Both the position numbers and the translations under genes were made by a program. Shown here piece by piece: positions 1 to 14,000 of a stretch of DNA of 40,880 nucleotides. Positions within the stretch are counted from its first letter, which is position 1, and the number at the start of each line of letters is the position of its first letter. The stretch spans positions 1-40,880 of the forward strand of contig NW_013657656.1 of the NCBI RefSeq assembly GCF_000142905.1, written 5' to 3'. This stretch comes from Thecamonas trahens ATCC 50062. Its lineage: Eukaryota > Apusozoa > Apusomonadida > Apusomonadidae. The notes under the pieces were generated by a model. That model was not told where the DNA came from. It worked only from the letters and a program-made list of their open reading frames with translations, and did no database searches.

Positions 1-180
1 ACCCTAACCCTAACGGGCCCCCTAACCCTAACCCTAACCCTAACCCTAACCCAAAGCAAACCCTAACCCTAACCCTAACCCTAACCCTAACCCTAACCCT
101 AACCCTAACCCTAACCCTAACCCTAACCCTAACCCTAACCCTAACCCTAACCCTAACCCTAACCCTAACCCTAACCCTAG
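1..180. repeat. Telomere, CCCTAA/TTAGGG type
   Basis: Nearly uninterrupted CCCTAA repeats run from the first base to about position 180. The G-rich strand (TTAGGG) points to the left end, as expected for a left chromosome terminus. Two interruptions are visible: a GGGCCC insertion near 15-20 and a CCAAAGCAAA variant near 51-60. These may be variant repeats or base-call errors. TTAGGG repeats are shared by animals, fungi and many protists, so the type only loosely limits the organism. Confidence 0.97.
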
Positions 181-2038
181 CTGATGCCTCATCAACCCTA
201 GCACTCACTCCACCTGCCACTCACTGCCTCCTTGCCACCCCTACCCATCCCATGCATGACCCACATCCACATTCGCACCCACTCCACCATATTCATCCTC
301 CACCCTACCGTGTGCATGGCTGTGCATGGGCGTGATTTGAGTCGTTGATGCTGATTCACAATCCCCATCCCCCCATTGACACTTGCCCGTGTCACACGTT
401 CGGCCGAGTCGCATGTGCGAGTTGGTGGGTGACATGAATGTCATTCAACATTTTCATGATTCGCCACTCGTCACTTGTTGGATTGTTTGATGTTCAATTG
501 AATGTCATCGATTATTGTCAATTGATCATTCGATTCTTTCCGTTTCTTTTCTTGTTGTCTGACCATGGTCTTTGTTCTTTGTCGTTCATGGTTCCAAATT
601 CTTTGTTGTTGCTTTTGCCTGCCCTCATGTTGTGCTCTGGCTGCTTTTGCCTTTGATGCTTGACCGTAGTCGACTTGCATCCTCATTGATCATTGCCTTT
701 GCTCTTGTTGTTGGTTTGTATCATTATTCGTCATGCTTCATTTGTTCTTGATTCTCCTGTTTTCATTGACGTTGACTTCCACATCCACCATCGGCCCTTG
801 CTCACTACACTATCGATTCTCAACTTTGTTGTCGTTTGTCGTGGTCAGTAGTTTGGTATGCAATGTATTTTGTGTTGACCTTGTTGTGTTGTGGTCATGG
901 CTGATCTGCAGATCTGATCGATCAACCGCGCCCTACCTCATCGACCTGAACGTCACCCGAGTCCATTCCATTGCCTGCTAGCTTTGTCCAGTCCCTGTTG
1001 GCTTACTCATACGTGTGTTGTGCAAGCTATGTATGATCTTTGGTTGTTGTTGTGGACGTCATTGTCTCGTTTGATGCCCGTTCCGGCTTTCTTCAATTAA
1101 TTCAACGTTCAAGTCAATTAACGTCCGCCGCCTTCCCTCTGCCGGCCAAGTACCCGCCGCCCCTATCGCCCACACCCCACACACACCCATCAGCCGTATC
1201 ATACTCACCTTCATCAATGCTCAAGCCCAATCGCCATACCCACCACCCCTTCGCCCGTCACGACCCCACGTCACGACCCCCTCATCCCCCCCTACTATAC
1301 TCATTACCACCCGTCACCACAAACGACCACCCCCACCCCCTACCCCACCACCATCACTATCATCCCAGCCACAGCCCCCACCCAAAGGCCTTGGCCATGC
1401 CCACCACCATCCCATCGCGCACCCCGCTTCTTCTTCCTTCTCCTTCTCCTCCTCTCCTCGCTCTACCTCACCCCCATCCTCATCCCCGACCTCGACACCC
1501 ACACCCCTCAACCATCACTATTCATACTGCTCAATCGCCAACCAACAGCAATCTCGAGCCACCCAGCCCCGACCCAGCTCCCTCTGCTGCCCCTGCCTCG
1601 TTGACCACCAGCCGCAAGCCGCCGCCCACCCGCCCGATGAGCCCACCTTCATCACCACCTAGCTCCCACCCACCACCAGCTACACAACCCGCGACCACAC
1701 CCAAGGTCATCACACATCCCACACTATCTCCAGTATCAATATCGCTGTCATCGATACCCATCGACCGCGGCTCACTTTCGCGTCGACTTGTTTGCCTAGG
1801 CGGTTGAGCACGCCCTCGACCGCCCGACCCCGCACACAACCCCCATCACACTCATTGCAAGATATGGCCAATCGGATTTCACTACTACCCTACTACATAC
1901 ACACACTACCCCCATGCACAGTCTCCAATCTACAGTTGCAGTATTCCAGAATCCGAGTTCTGCCACCTGAGGCCCAACTTGTTGTCCTGGTGTTGTTTCG
2001 ACATCGCTCGTAGCGATGCGCGGTCGCGGCAACACTTT
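181..2038. other. Subtelomeric region without a convincing gene
   Basis: No protein here resembles a family, and the open frames are low-complexity. From 181 to about 1090 the plus strand is T/G-rich and less GC-rich than the rest of the window. From about 1100 to 1960 it becomes strongly C-rich and G-poor, full of CACCC and CCATC runs. A 255-codon plus-strand frame at 1040-1807 is almost all Pro, Ser, Thr and His and is best read as composition. C-rich sense strands mark leaders and introns elsewhere in the window, so this may be a transcribed non-coding stretch, but nothing shows that directly. The downstream flank of the HECT gene is included. Confidence 0.6.
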
Positions 2039-5000
2039 TTAATCGAGCCACGCACCCATGGCCGACGTGCTCACCGAAAAGTCGGTGTCGACTGCCCGAC
2101 AGTTCTCAACTGCATACAGCAGCTTGGCTCGCATCACGTCGTAGTTGGTCTGTGCCGGGAGTGAGAGCATAAAGAAGCACGTGTGCGCTTCTGGCAGAAT
2201 GTCGTCGACCTTGCCGTCCTTGCGGACGCGGAGCTCCTCGATGGTAAACTGCTGGACCCACGAGTCCTGCAACGGGAGACGTGTCCGTCCCCACACAAAC
2301 TTGAGGAACAGCGCCCGCTCGTCCATCGAGAACGACTCCAGTACCTTCCAGAACGTGGCAATGACCGGATGCGATGCAGAGTAGCCCCCGCGGTACACCG
2401 TGTGAGCCCGGAGGGTCTCGATCGAGATATCGACCCGACCACACACCAGCAGCTCCAGGTCCTGCCACGAGAACAGCGCCAGCAGCCGCGCCGGGATGAC
2501 CGAGTTGAGTCCACGCCGCATCGCCCGCGTCTGGTCGTCGGCTTCGTGCAGCCGCGCCGCAAGCACCGCCTGCGTGAACTCGGTTCGGTCCTCGTACGTC
2601 ACAACTCGTGACGTGCCACCCTCCTCGAGCTCAATCACGTTGCCGGCCGAGTCAAGAGTGGTGAAAACTTCGTCGACAACAACACCAAAGTCATCGCGAG
2701 AGAATGCTGCAATCTGTTCCATGGCCTGCACCGTGAGCTTGTCAATTGCGTCGAGGTCGCCGAGCACAAGCTTCTCCCCGAGTAGTGCCTTCCACACCAG
2801 CGACGGAAGCGCAAACGGCATGTAGAACTTGGTACGGATCGCCAGTCCCATGAGTGCGCCCACAAATTCGTACATCCCCAGCGCGCTCGACGACTTGGCT
2901 CCCGGGTTCGGCACCCACTTGTCACGGTTGAGTCCAACGTCCGTCCGTCCGTTCGGCGAGAGACGGAAAAGCGGCGTCACCTCGGACATGAGGTCTGCCA
3001 CTGCGGTTGTCAGTGCCTCGCGATACGGTCCGCCGGCGTCAATCGAGCCCTCGCCCAGAAAGTCGGCCTTGAACATCTGCTGGTCGGCCTTGGCGGTGGC
3101 AAAGCGCCGCGCATACGGCCCTGCCCGCAGTCCCGCATACAGCTGGCCGAAAATCTTGCTGCACACCGCTCGTCCACCACACGCTGTGTCACGGTAGGAG
3201 CACCGGTTGAGCTTCCTGCCGCGGCCGGCGCAGCAGCACTCTCGGCTGCAGACGCCTTAATCCGGTTGAGACTCACCACCATTCGGCTTGAGTCCATCTC
3301 GTTCAACGCCGCAGCAGCAGCGCGCCGCTCCTCCTCGAGTCGCTCGCTGAACACTTCCATCTTGGTGTTGAAAAACAGAAGGACGCGGATGTTGAACACC
3401 ACATGCGAGAGCGCCATCTCGTCGAGCCACCGCGCCGCCTCTATGCCGGCTCCAGCGCGCCCGCCCGTCTCGAGTGCGTGCACATCAGTCACGTCCACAA
3501 ACTTGAGCAGCGGCGAAACAAGCGAGTTGAGGTACTTGATAACAACAAACCGCGCAACAAGCGCGTCGCATGCCACTCCGCGTAGCGGCGCGAATCGGAT
3601 GAGCGCCGTCTCGCTGAGGTCGAGCGTCAGTGGATCAAGCGTCTCCACAGCAGCCTCGCCATGTGTCGCCTGGTTCTGCGCACATGCCACCAGCGCCGCG
3701 TCACCTTCAAGTGACCAGGCTTGGCTGGCGTCAAGTGCGAGCGCAGCCTCCAGAAGCCGCGTCCGCAGACTACTGACAAGCTCATCGGCAGGCTCGCCGG
3801 CCGCCAGCGGCTCCGCCAGTGGGTGGTCGGCCACGTAGCCCTTGAACACCACAGATGCCAGCGACATGCCTGCGTTCGACTTGGAGCTCAACAACTTGAT
3901 CACCACGTACGAGCCCGGAAGCGGCGTCTCAAACTTGACGCTTGTAGTCCGTGACTTGCCACCGAATGTGAACATGGCCACCGGCTCATGGTCGCGCGCC
4001 GCCGCCGAGCTTGCCACACGCCGCTCCGCCACCTTGGCATACTGCTTGGCCGTAAAGCCATCGCACCATGAAAATGCCGCGAGCTTGGGCTTCTCGCGGC
4101 AGACAAAGACAAGGCCTGACACAACTGCATGCTGTGCATGGCTGCTACTGCTGCTGCTGCTGCTTGACCCAAATCCTCCGCCAAACCCGAATCCACTCGA
4201 TTTGCCGCTACTGCGTGCCATGTCGGCGACATTGGTCAGTACCACCTCTGAGAGCACAACCTGTGACTCGCTGCTGCCAGGACGCTCGCCCTCGCCGCTT
4301 CCTGATACCGTCTTGGCCGCAAACACAAGATTGACGTTGCTGCGCTCGCTGGTGAAAAAGTACCTATTCGGGTCTGTCGACAGCAGCGCGTCGCCAGAGG
4401 TCGAGGTCAACGACATACCAAACGGCGTGCCCGAGCTAGTGACGTGAGTACTGGCGCCCCAAGTCGAGGAACTGTGTGCAGCGCTTCCATACGAACCACC
4501 CCATGGCGAGGACGTCGCCGTGCTACCAAAGAGCGAGGTAGACGGCTGGCTGAACTGCGGCTGGCCAAAAAGCGACGGTGACGGCGACGGCGATGACCCG
4601 GATCCGGTTGCCCTGCGCTTACTTCCGGAACGCTTTTGGCCAGCCTCGTCGTCGACGGCTTCAAACGCTAGCGCGTTCGGCTCGTCCGAAATCTCTCGTG
4701 CAAGTGCCGCTTCGACCAGCTTGGCGTCGATTGTTGTCCGCGCTGCGACCGCCGTAGCCACCGACGACGCCAGCTGGAACTGGTCTAGCCGGCTCGGCGC
4801 GTCCAGCCGTGCGTCATGGAGCGGGAGGTAGTCGGCAAAGTTGGCGTCGGTCACCTCGTGGGCCCATGGCGACGCGCCAAAGTTGACGACAGCCTCTGTC
4901 ATGTTCGGAACGCCTACAATCGGATGCAACCCGCTGCCAATCGGGATGGACGTCACCATCGCCGGTGGTGCGGCCACGCCCTGAGCCATGAGCGAGAACA

Positions 5001-8000
5001 AGCCCGCGTCGGCATCGAGGAACACGCGGACAGTGTAGACTGGAACCTTGCCCTCGTCACGCTTGATATCCTCAAACTTGGCCGGCACTGCCGTCGACAT
5101 GTACGGTACGTTGAAGTGCACCCCGGGGTTGACCGCGCCAGGCATGCTCGACTCGGCGTAGATCGAGTGCGTCTGCACAATGGCCGAAACGGCGTGGCCC
5201 GAGCGCAACTGTTCCGACACCCGGCCCCACGCCTGCGTAGCCCAGCCAATCAAAAATGGCTGAGACCCGTTGAAGATCGAGACCTCAAACGTCCACTTGC
5301 CAGCGCTCACAGACACGTCACCCATGAAGCAGCGCATCGACGCCGCCGCCTGTGAGAAGCCAAACCCGCTACTCGCCTGCATAATGGCGGCCGGAACTTC
5401 TTTCTCGGCAGCAATCCGGAGGCTCGGCGTGATCGTCGACCGATCGATGTCTACAAGCGAGACATTGCGGAAGCCATGGCGCGCGACCTTGTACAGCAGC
5501 GCGTCGGTGACTGATGGCACGCCGCGGCTCTCGAGCGCCACCTCGCGCGAGATTACATCTTCGAGATCAGGGCGAAGCGGTGCGAGCGGCTGGACATCTT
5601 CAGCCTCCTCGGCTTCCGCCTCTGTCTTGGCATTGTCATTAGACTCCGCCTCGGCTTTGGCGGCGGCGGCGGCGGCGGCGCGAATGGTAGTCGCGGCGAC
5701 GTCGTCAGCGTCAAAGTCGGGAGCGGCCGGAAAGACGTGGCGCGCAACAATGAGAAGCTCAAGGAGCGCCTGGACGTGGGCCGACGGCACACGGTCCGGC
5801 ACACACTGGATGGCCTTGCGGCGAGCGAGCACGGCGTAGGCAACCTCAAGCTCGTCAATCAGCTCCGGAAGTGTTGCACGGGCGGACTCGTCGGCGGCTG
5901 CCGTGTTGAAAACAGACGACCATTGGCGGAAGAGCGCTGCCGCCGCTCGGCAAGTCTCCTCGGCGACCTCAATCGAGTCCACGTGCGGGAGGACGGAGAG
6001 GAGCTTGACTACAATATTGGCGTCGATGACCGGCTGCCGTGAGGCGACGAGCAAGTCTAGCAGGTTGAGCGCGGAGCTGACAGCTGCGGCGGCCGGCGCC
6101 GGCTCGGCCTCGTTCGACTCCATCTTGAGCGGGACAATGGTGAACCGGTAGCCGTAGCGCGTCGGCTGGTTGCTTGCTGTCCGGGTTGTGTCAAACTCGA
6201 CAAACAGCTCTGAATCCGTAAGCGCTGCCTGGTTGAAGATAAAGAAAGAAGCGGGCGGCGTGTTTCCACTCACAGTTCCGATGCTCTGGGTCCGGCCCGG
6301 ACCATGCGAGAAAACAAGGTTGTCATCGTAGTCGAGCGAGGTCCGAGGATCGACAATGATTACCGCTGTCTTGACATTGGTCGGGATCGGGATCGAAAAC
6401 GCCTTGAGCTCGCCGTGCCGATAGTTGTGTTGCGACTCGTACACTTGCGGCTCAGTGGCGAGCGGCGCCTTACTAAGCACGCCATCAAGGAGACCGTGGA
6501 ACCGCGCGCTGAGAATGTCGACCGTGTCCGACGCCACATCGTTGCCAAGCTGCATGGTCGAGATGAGCGCCGTCCGGAGACGGGCCGATGAAACCGTGGC
6601 CGCCAGCGCAGGCACGTCCGGTGCTGCCATTCCGAGCGCGATTGCCCGTGCAAGCGTGTCGGCATCGGTCAGCTTCGACAGCGGAAGAGAGCGCGGCCAG
6701 AACGCCACCGCGCCGGCCAGGGCGCGCGTGGCAAAGTGTGCGACGACCTGCTTTTGCACAGCGGCGAGCTCGGCGAGGACAATCGAGAGCGGTGTCATGC
6801 GGAGGACGGTGACGTAGCTTGTCATTCGTGACATTCCGTGGTTCACGCCGGCCTTCGCTCCGTCATCGGTACTAAGCTCGGCGGTAAGCTGTGCAGGTCG
6901 AGGCCCACCAAAGTTAAAGCCACTCGAGTGGAACGAGCTTCCATCTGCAAGCGAGGCCCGCAGTGAGGCGATAGCACCCTGCCCGCCGCCAATCGCCTGC
7001 CACGCATCAGCAAGAGCGCCCAGGCCGGGCTGCAGCTCACGCGAGGTGACAAGACCATTGGCCAGACACTCCGCGGACCCGTCGTCAGCTGTGTCGGCGA
7101 CAGTGTCCTTGGCCGGCTCAGGTAGCGCTTCCTCCTTGCCCTTACGCGAGGGCTTTGCTGCTGGTGCGTCCAGATCGTTGAGCATTGCATCTTGCTCGCG
7201 CATCCACGACACGTTTTCGTCAAGCCACTCGCGCGCGGCGTCAAAGTCGAAGACCTCAACGTTGTTCTTCGAGGTGGCTGTGACCGACAGAGCACGATCG
7301 GCATGGGCTTGCTCGAACCCGTGTTCCTCGACGAGCTTGCGCGACATGATGGTCTTCACAAGCTTCGACGGCTCCTCACTCGACGGCTCATCCAAAACCT
7401 CGCGCAGTTTGGTCGCTGCAGCGCACGAGACAATGACCGCCGGAGCCGCCAGCGGCTGTGTTGCCTCGGTGCTTGTCTCGTTGGACACCAGTCCGTCATC
7501 GACAGGGTCGTCGGTGGCAAAGACGATTGTCACAGCGCCAGCCTCAATAGCGGCTGCCGCACGCCCCTTGAAATCGAGCAGTGCGTCCAATACAACAACT
7601 GCACCAGCAACTCGCTCCGGTGTCGGCTCGGTGTCGAGCGGAACGTATGTCAGGTGGCCCGAGATGGTGCATGTCGGTGATGCCGAGATCGACGAGACCA
7701 CAAACCCGATCGAAAGCTTGGCAGCCGTGAGGCGCAGTGTACCGAACACCAGAGGTGTGTCTTCGGCCTTTGCAGTCGCCTCAGTCTCCGCCTCTGCAGT
7801 CTCGTTCTCTTTCGCTGGAGAAGAGTTCGGGGCGGCGCCGGAGCTGGCCTGGCTTCCAGTCTCTGCTGCACCGAACGAGAACCCGCCGCTGCCCTCAGCC
7901 GACGTCTCATGCGCAGCACCAAACGAGAACCCGCCGCTGCCCTCAGCCGACGTCTCATGCGCAGCACCAAACGAGAACCCGCCGCTGCCCTCAGCCGGCG

Positions 8001-11000
8001 CAGCAGGCGCAGCACCAAACGAGAACCCGCCGCTACCCTCAGCCGACGTCTCATGCGCAGCACCAAACGAGAATCCGCCGCTACCCTCAGCCGACGTCTC
8101 ATGCGCAGCACCAAACGAGAACTCACTCCCCGCCTCAGCCGGCGCAGCAGGCGCAGCACCAAACGAGAACCCGCCGCTGCCCTCAGCCGGCGCAGCAGGC
8201 GCAGCACCAAACGAGAACCCACTCCCCGCCTCAGCCGACATCTCAGGCGCAGCACCAAACGAGAACCCACTCCCCGCCTCGGCCGACGCAGCAGGCGCAG
8301 CACCAAACGAGAACCCGCCGCTACCGCCGGCAGCCACAGGTCCACTACCACCGGCCTCGCTACCAGTCTTCTTCGCCGATTCGCCGCTCGTCAGCAGCTC
8401 GACCATAATCTTTGGTTCCTCTCGGATCCTCCGCGTGGCCTCGTTGATGAGTTGGTTGACCTTGAACTCGAGCTCGGTGATCGACGGCACCGTGGCCGCC
8501 TCTTCGAGCGCGAGCGAGGCCAGGAGCTGAACGCCCGCAACCTGTGCAAGCTCTTCCGCTGCCCCTTCCGCCGGAAGAAGCGCAAGCACCAACCGCATTG
8601 CCCGCCCGCGGAGCTCAGCAAGAAGCGCCGACTCGGTGCTTCCGGCGTTCACGGTGACCACGGCAAGCAAGTCACGAATGAGGCTCCTGACATCTACGCC
8701 AGGCACATCGTCTGGCACGCTCACCCCCACGTCGTCGATCGGCTCGAGCTCGTTGACATTGACCACAACCACGTCGTCGTCGTCATCACGAACAATCGCG
8801 AGCTTGTCCACGCTCTGGGACATCGTGAGGATGGTACCCGAAAAGTGCGAGATCGGTGACGAGATCCGCGCCCCGGCCCGGAACGTCTCGGCATACCCAC
8901 CCGCAACAGCGAGTGCTCCCAGCGCGTGCCACACCACCTGCCAGTCGGCCGCGCCAAGTGACTCGAGATCATGCCCGGCCTCCAGCTCCGCGCACAACCG
9001 AACCGCACTCGTCATGTGTGCAAGTCCAGCAGCCACCTCACCTGCAATCCGGCTCCCGATCCGCGGCGCCCGCTTCACAAGATGCCGCACGAGGTACACT
9101 CCCTCCGACCACGAATGCAGCGACTCGGCAGAGTGCAGCGTCCGCAGCGGCACGCCACCGACACGCGAAAACGCCCCACTCTTCCGATTGGCCGCCACTA
9201 GCGCCGGTGCACTCAGCGCCTGCCCAATCGACACCAGCAGGTACTCGCCCAAGCTCTGTGAGCACGAGTCGGCAGCAAGCTCGCGTTCTGCGCGCACAGC
9301 CGCCGCGTCAACCAGCTTGGCATCCGGCGCACTCTCGGCCGCAAGCAGGTGCCGCAGCGTCCGCGTCACCACAAACCGCATTCGCCCGCTTCCGGCCTTG
9401 AGCATCGTGAACAGCGAGGTGAGGAGCTGGTCAGAATGCAGACGGCTCCGCGCCACAGGCCAGTGGACCATCGAATACAGCAACCCGAGCAACTTGACCT
9501 GCACTGCATCGTCAAAACTGGCGTCCGTCTGGTATGAGAGCACACTGCGGAGCCGCTTACCCTCATCCATGTCGCGCGAAGCGACCATGGACTTACTGCG
9601 CGGTCCTGGACCCGCCACGCCTGCGCTTGGCTGTGTAGGGTGCAACAAATCAGGTCGCGCTCTGAATCCCCCAGCTGCCACATTAGCGCTGCCCGGCTGC
9701 TCGCCGTTGCCGCCAGCGTCTGCAGCCGCCATCGGCGAAGCGAACGACATGCCAATCTTTTCGTCAAAGAGACTGCCAAAACTCGAAACCCCTCGGCCTG
9801 CACTCCATCCGCAGCATTTGGCAGGCCCTTTGCCGTCACCAGCAGCGGTGTAAAGTCGTCAAAGCTCTTGGTGGACTCGACTGCCGCGCTTGCTGCCTTG
9901 TTCAGCTGCGACGAGAGAATCCCAAGCAGCGGCACCATGACGTTGGCGTCCGCAAACAGTGCTCCGAGCTCGTTCGAGTGCTGAATGATGGTCGTGATGA
10001 TGACATCAAGCAGCGCCCATGACGCCATCTGGTACGACTCGCCACCGTCCTCGCCCCCGTCAGCAGTCGCCGTCGCCTCGAGCAGCGTGTGCAGCGACGT
10101 TAGCACGCCCGATGAGATAAGTCGCCGGTACACGTCGGCGTCAAAGGCCACGTTGAACGTCCGCAGCGTCTCGGCCAGCAGATCCGCGCCCGACACCGTC
10201 GGCGCCTCCAGCATCGTCACTAGCTTGGAGTAAAGACCTGCAAACGCGCTTGCAACAGCCTCGCCGAGATCCACGCCCGTAGGCGTTACCATGCCCATCA
10301 CATCCGGGGCAAGCCCCAGTCGCGCGTCGGCCTTCCGCCGCGAGAGCGCGGGCACAATGCACCGCACCACCTCGCGCTTGACGCTTGCGAGGCTCACAGC
10401 GTCGAGCAGCCGCGAAAACGCGTCAAGCCCCAGCTTGCGCAGCCGTGCCCGGTGTCGCCGAGCCGCAAGCGCCGCACGCACCTTATCCAGCTCAACCTCG
10501 GTCGACATAAAGCCGAGAATGAGTCGCCACAGAATCGCCGACCGCTCCTCGGGCGCAGCCGTCCGCAGCGTCGCCTCTCCCTGCACAGACTTCCACGCCA
10601 GCAGCGTAGACCGCGCCTCGCGCTGTGCCTCCGACACACCCTCTCGCACCGCGTCCTCGCGCGACTGCTGTCGCACCAGAAGCGCCTCGCCCATCGACGG
10701 CGCGTCAAGGTCCGGCAGAATGTCGACGGCAGAGTAGAGTGAGAGTAGGAACTTTGACCGCGCCATAACTCTCGAGCACAGCTCCGCATACCCGGTTTCG
10801 CGGGAGGAAAATGGCGATGGCAGAGCCGCCTCGCCCTTGTTGCTGCCGCCGGCTTCGGCATTGCCCTTAGCTCTGGTCTCGCCGCCATCCTGGCTCTCGG
10901 CTTCAGCGGCATCGCCGCCTATGTCAGCGCCGTCGTCAGACTCATCCGACACTTCGGCCTCGGGCTGTGCCAGCTTGGACTGCTCCAGCTGGAACTGGTC

Positions 11001-14000
11001 CAGGAGCCATCGCCGGAGTCGGTGTGCCCTCACATAGAGCCAAGTCACTGTCGAAGGAATCTCCACATCGGCCTTGCCGCCAGCCAGCTCCTCGACAACG
11101 TCCAGAATCTCCTCCATGGCACCAGCGTGGTGGACGGCGGCAGCAAATACAGCTCGCACCGCGAGAGCCACCACATCCCGTACAGCAGCAGGAACCGGAA
11201 ACGGCGGAATCGTCACCGATGCGTCCAGCGCCGCAAGCACGGCGCTCGTCTCGGCGTCGGGCTTCTCGCTCAGCAGGCCGCTCACCAACGCCTCCTCCTG
11301 CTTTGACCGCGCGCCGAGTGTCGAGCTCGCCGCCGGTGCCAGTAGCGCCCGCAGGCTCTTGCCGTTCGCAAATAACTCGGTCGGGAACCACTCGAGCTGC
11401 TCCAGCTCGCCATCCGGTGACGCGTCTGGAACCATCTCGCCGCCAGCCAGCAAGTCTGACGAAAGCAGCGTGCGCCCGACTTCGACCTCGGCCTCCGAGC
11501 TCGGCACGCCGGATGTAACAAGCGCCGCGCACTGCGCCGCAAACGTGGCAATCGCCTTCTCCAAATCAAGCAGCCACGGTAGCATGTCCTGCCGCTCGTG
11601 GATCGTTGCCCGAGCTGTCACCGCAAAGCCGGTGATGCCCGAGTACCCCGAGTCGTACACCAGGTACACCGTCGACGACTGCACAGCAACTGTGCCTCCG
11701 GCACGGAGCGACTCGTCCACAGGTGACTCCTGGTTGGGTGCCAGGTAGATCGAGAGCGTGCCATTCGGATCCAGCCGGTCGATGCTGATCCGCATCGACG
11801 TCGCATCTGGAATGTTCAGTACGTGCTCGCTCCGTCCGGTCGGGATCGCCACCCCGGCCGCGGCCGGGTACGCAACCCGCGCACTCTTTTCCTCGGCTGA
11901 CACGCTCACATTGCCTGCGTTGTTGTCATGCTCCGCCACAACCACGTCCGGCAAGTCCTTCGTCAGCGCATCGACAGCCTGAAGCAGCGCAACAACTGGT
12001 GGGAGAAGCTTGCCAGCAGCTTCCAGCTCAAGCGAAGCGTTCCAGAGCCCAGCAAACAGCGGGAGAAGAACAGTTCCAATCGACGTCTCCAGCACCGTCC
12101 ACACTGCAAGCTTGAGCTCGGTCTTGCTGCCTGGCGCAAAGGCACCTGCCGCGCCAAGCGCTTGTTCGAGCGTAAACGTGAGCAGCTCGCCGGCTGACCC
12201 GCACAGTTGCTCGACATAGTCAAGCACAAACTGTGTGGTTGGCCGATCCTCGGCGTGGGCCTCGCTCGCCGCCGCCGCAAGCAGTGCCATTTGCAAGTTA
12301 GTGAGGAAGGGAAGGCCGGCAGCAACCATGCTCGCATGTGGGCTCGAATGCGCCTCTAGCTGGGTCCGGTCGAGCTCGTCTCGCCGCGCCGCTGCCGACA
12401 GCGACAGAAGCCGCGCCTCAGTATCCTGAACCACAAGCGTGACCACAGCTGCGAGGAGCTTGCTTCCCGAGCCAGATTCACCGCTGATGAGCGTTGGCAC
12501 AAGTGCTAGGAGTGACGCTGGCTTGGCAAGCGTCACAAAGTATCGCTCAAGTAGCAGGACCCGGAGCGGATCCGCGTCCGCCCCGGCCGCGAGCACCTCG
12601 GCCACAAGCGACTGCAGCTCAGCGACGCGCTCTTCCGGCTCGACACAGAACAGCGGCAGGCCAATCGAGAGCGCATCACAGACCTCGGTGAGGAGCGGCT
12701 TCGAGACCAAGCTCGCCACCGGATTGCCCGCTGGTGACGCCACAAAGCCGTTGAGCAGAGCAATGTACCGCGCCCGCATGTCCGTTGCACTCGCTGCCTC
12801 GTCGGCTGAGACCGGCAGCGTCCGCGCCGCAAACGAGAGCTTGCCCTCGGCCGCTGCCGCTGCCGCCTTGGCCGCGGGCGGCACGTCCGAAACAAAACCA
12901 CAGTCTTCCGGCGAAACGTTCCACGCCACAAGGTGCGCGAGGTTGGCCCGCAGCACCCGCATGAGCGTGAGAAGCGCAAACATGTTGCCGCGAGACGCCT
13001 CGGCGCTGTCGTGGTACTGCTCCGCGAGGTGCTCGAGCAAGCTCAGCAGCTGGCGGAAGGTCTTGCCCGAGAGCTCGACCACTGAATCGATGCGAAAGTT
13101 GGCCGGTGCAATCAGGTCGGGGCTCTCCGGGAGCCACCCCAGCTCGGCCGCAAGCTGGCCGAGCAGATGGACTGCCACATGATCCTGCGGAACAGTCGCC
13201 AGGCTGTCAAGTACATCCGACGCCGCAATCTCCAGGTCTTCGTTTGAGTACGCTGGCAGCGGAAAGCTCGCCACGACAGCGGTCGCGTCCGAGACATCGA
13301 CCTCGTCCATCCCCGCTGCGACGGCGTCGCCGCGTGCAACCGCCGACGCTACGTCGAGCCGCATCGCCCGGGTCGACTTTGGCCCAGCCACTGAGAACGA
13401 GGTCACCGTCCGCGACTCGCTTGTGTACGTGAAAAGCAACTTGCCGTCAGCTGAAAACGTTGCTGCGTTGACGTCGCCGATCTCGGCGTCGAGTGTCTGG
13501 CGGTCGCATAGACTTCCGTCCTTGAGCGAGTAGACATCCACCATGGCAGAGCCCGAGTGCCGAAAAGCTTCGTACGCCACCTCACGCGGGTAGATGACCA
13601 GCAGCGACTCGCCGTTGCTTGCCAGCCCGATCGATGACATCGCGGTCCTTGGTAGGATGAGCGGCAGCGTCCGGGTCGACGCCCGCGGCACGGCGGCCAC
13701 CCGCGGAATCTTGGAATCCAGCCACTCGCCGTTGTGGACAATAGCCATGTGCGTCCCAGCCTCTGCCGCAAGGTTGAGCGCCCGGTTTCCAATGCCCTCA
13801 TCAAGCGGCCAGTATCCGACAAGGTCTGCCTCCTTGCCAGTCGTTTCTTCCTGTCCGAGCATCCGCAGCCGCGCCGCTGGCATCGCCACAGACCAGATCC
13901 GCAGCGCGCGGACTGCGCCACAGAAGCCGTTTGCACCCTGCATCGGCGCGCCAAACGCCCACTTGAGCCCTGGCGAGAGGGCGATGGGCGAAATCCATCG

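Noticed and set aside
1040-1807. 255-codon plus-strand open frame
   Set aside because: Nearly all Pro, Ser, Thr and His from CACC-rich DNA, no ATG in good context and no family resemblance.
7046-8530. 494-codon plus-strand open frame opposite the FG repeats
   Set aside because: It is the antisense shadow of the HECT ligase; the minus frame has real domains and the plus repeat follows from the same 48-bp units.
9778-9807. A 17-bp GT..AG mini-intron (near 9775-9791) joining the two HECT frames
   Set aside because: It would keep the frame, but 17 bp is far below the 80-400 bp introns seen here, and a single added T gives a better protein (GFRVFGSLFDEK).
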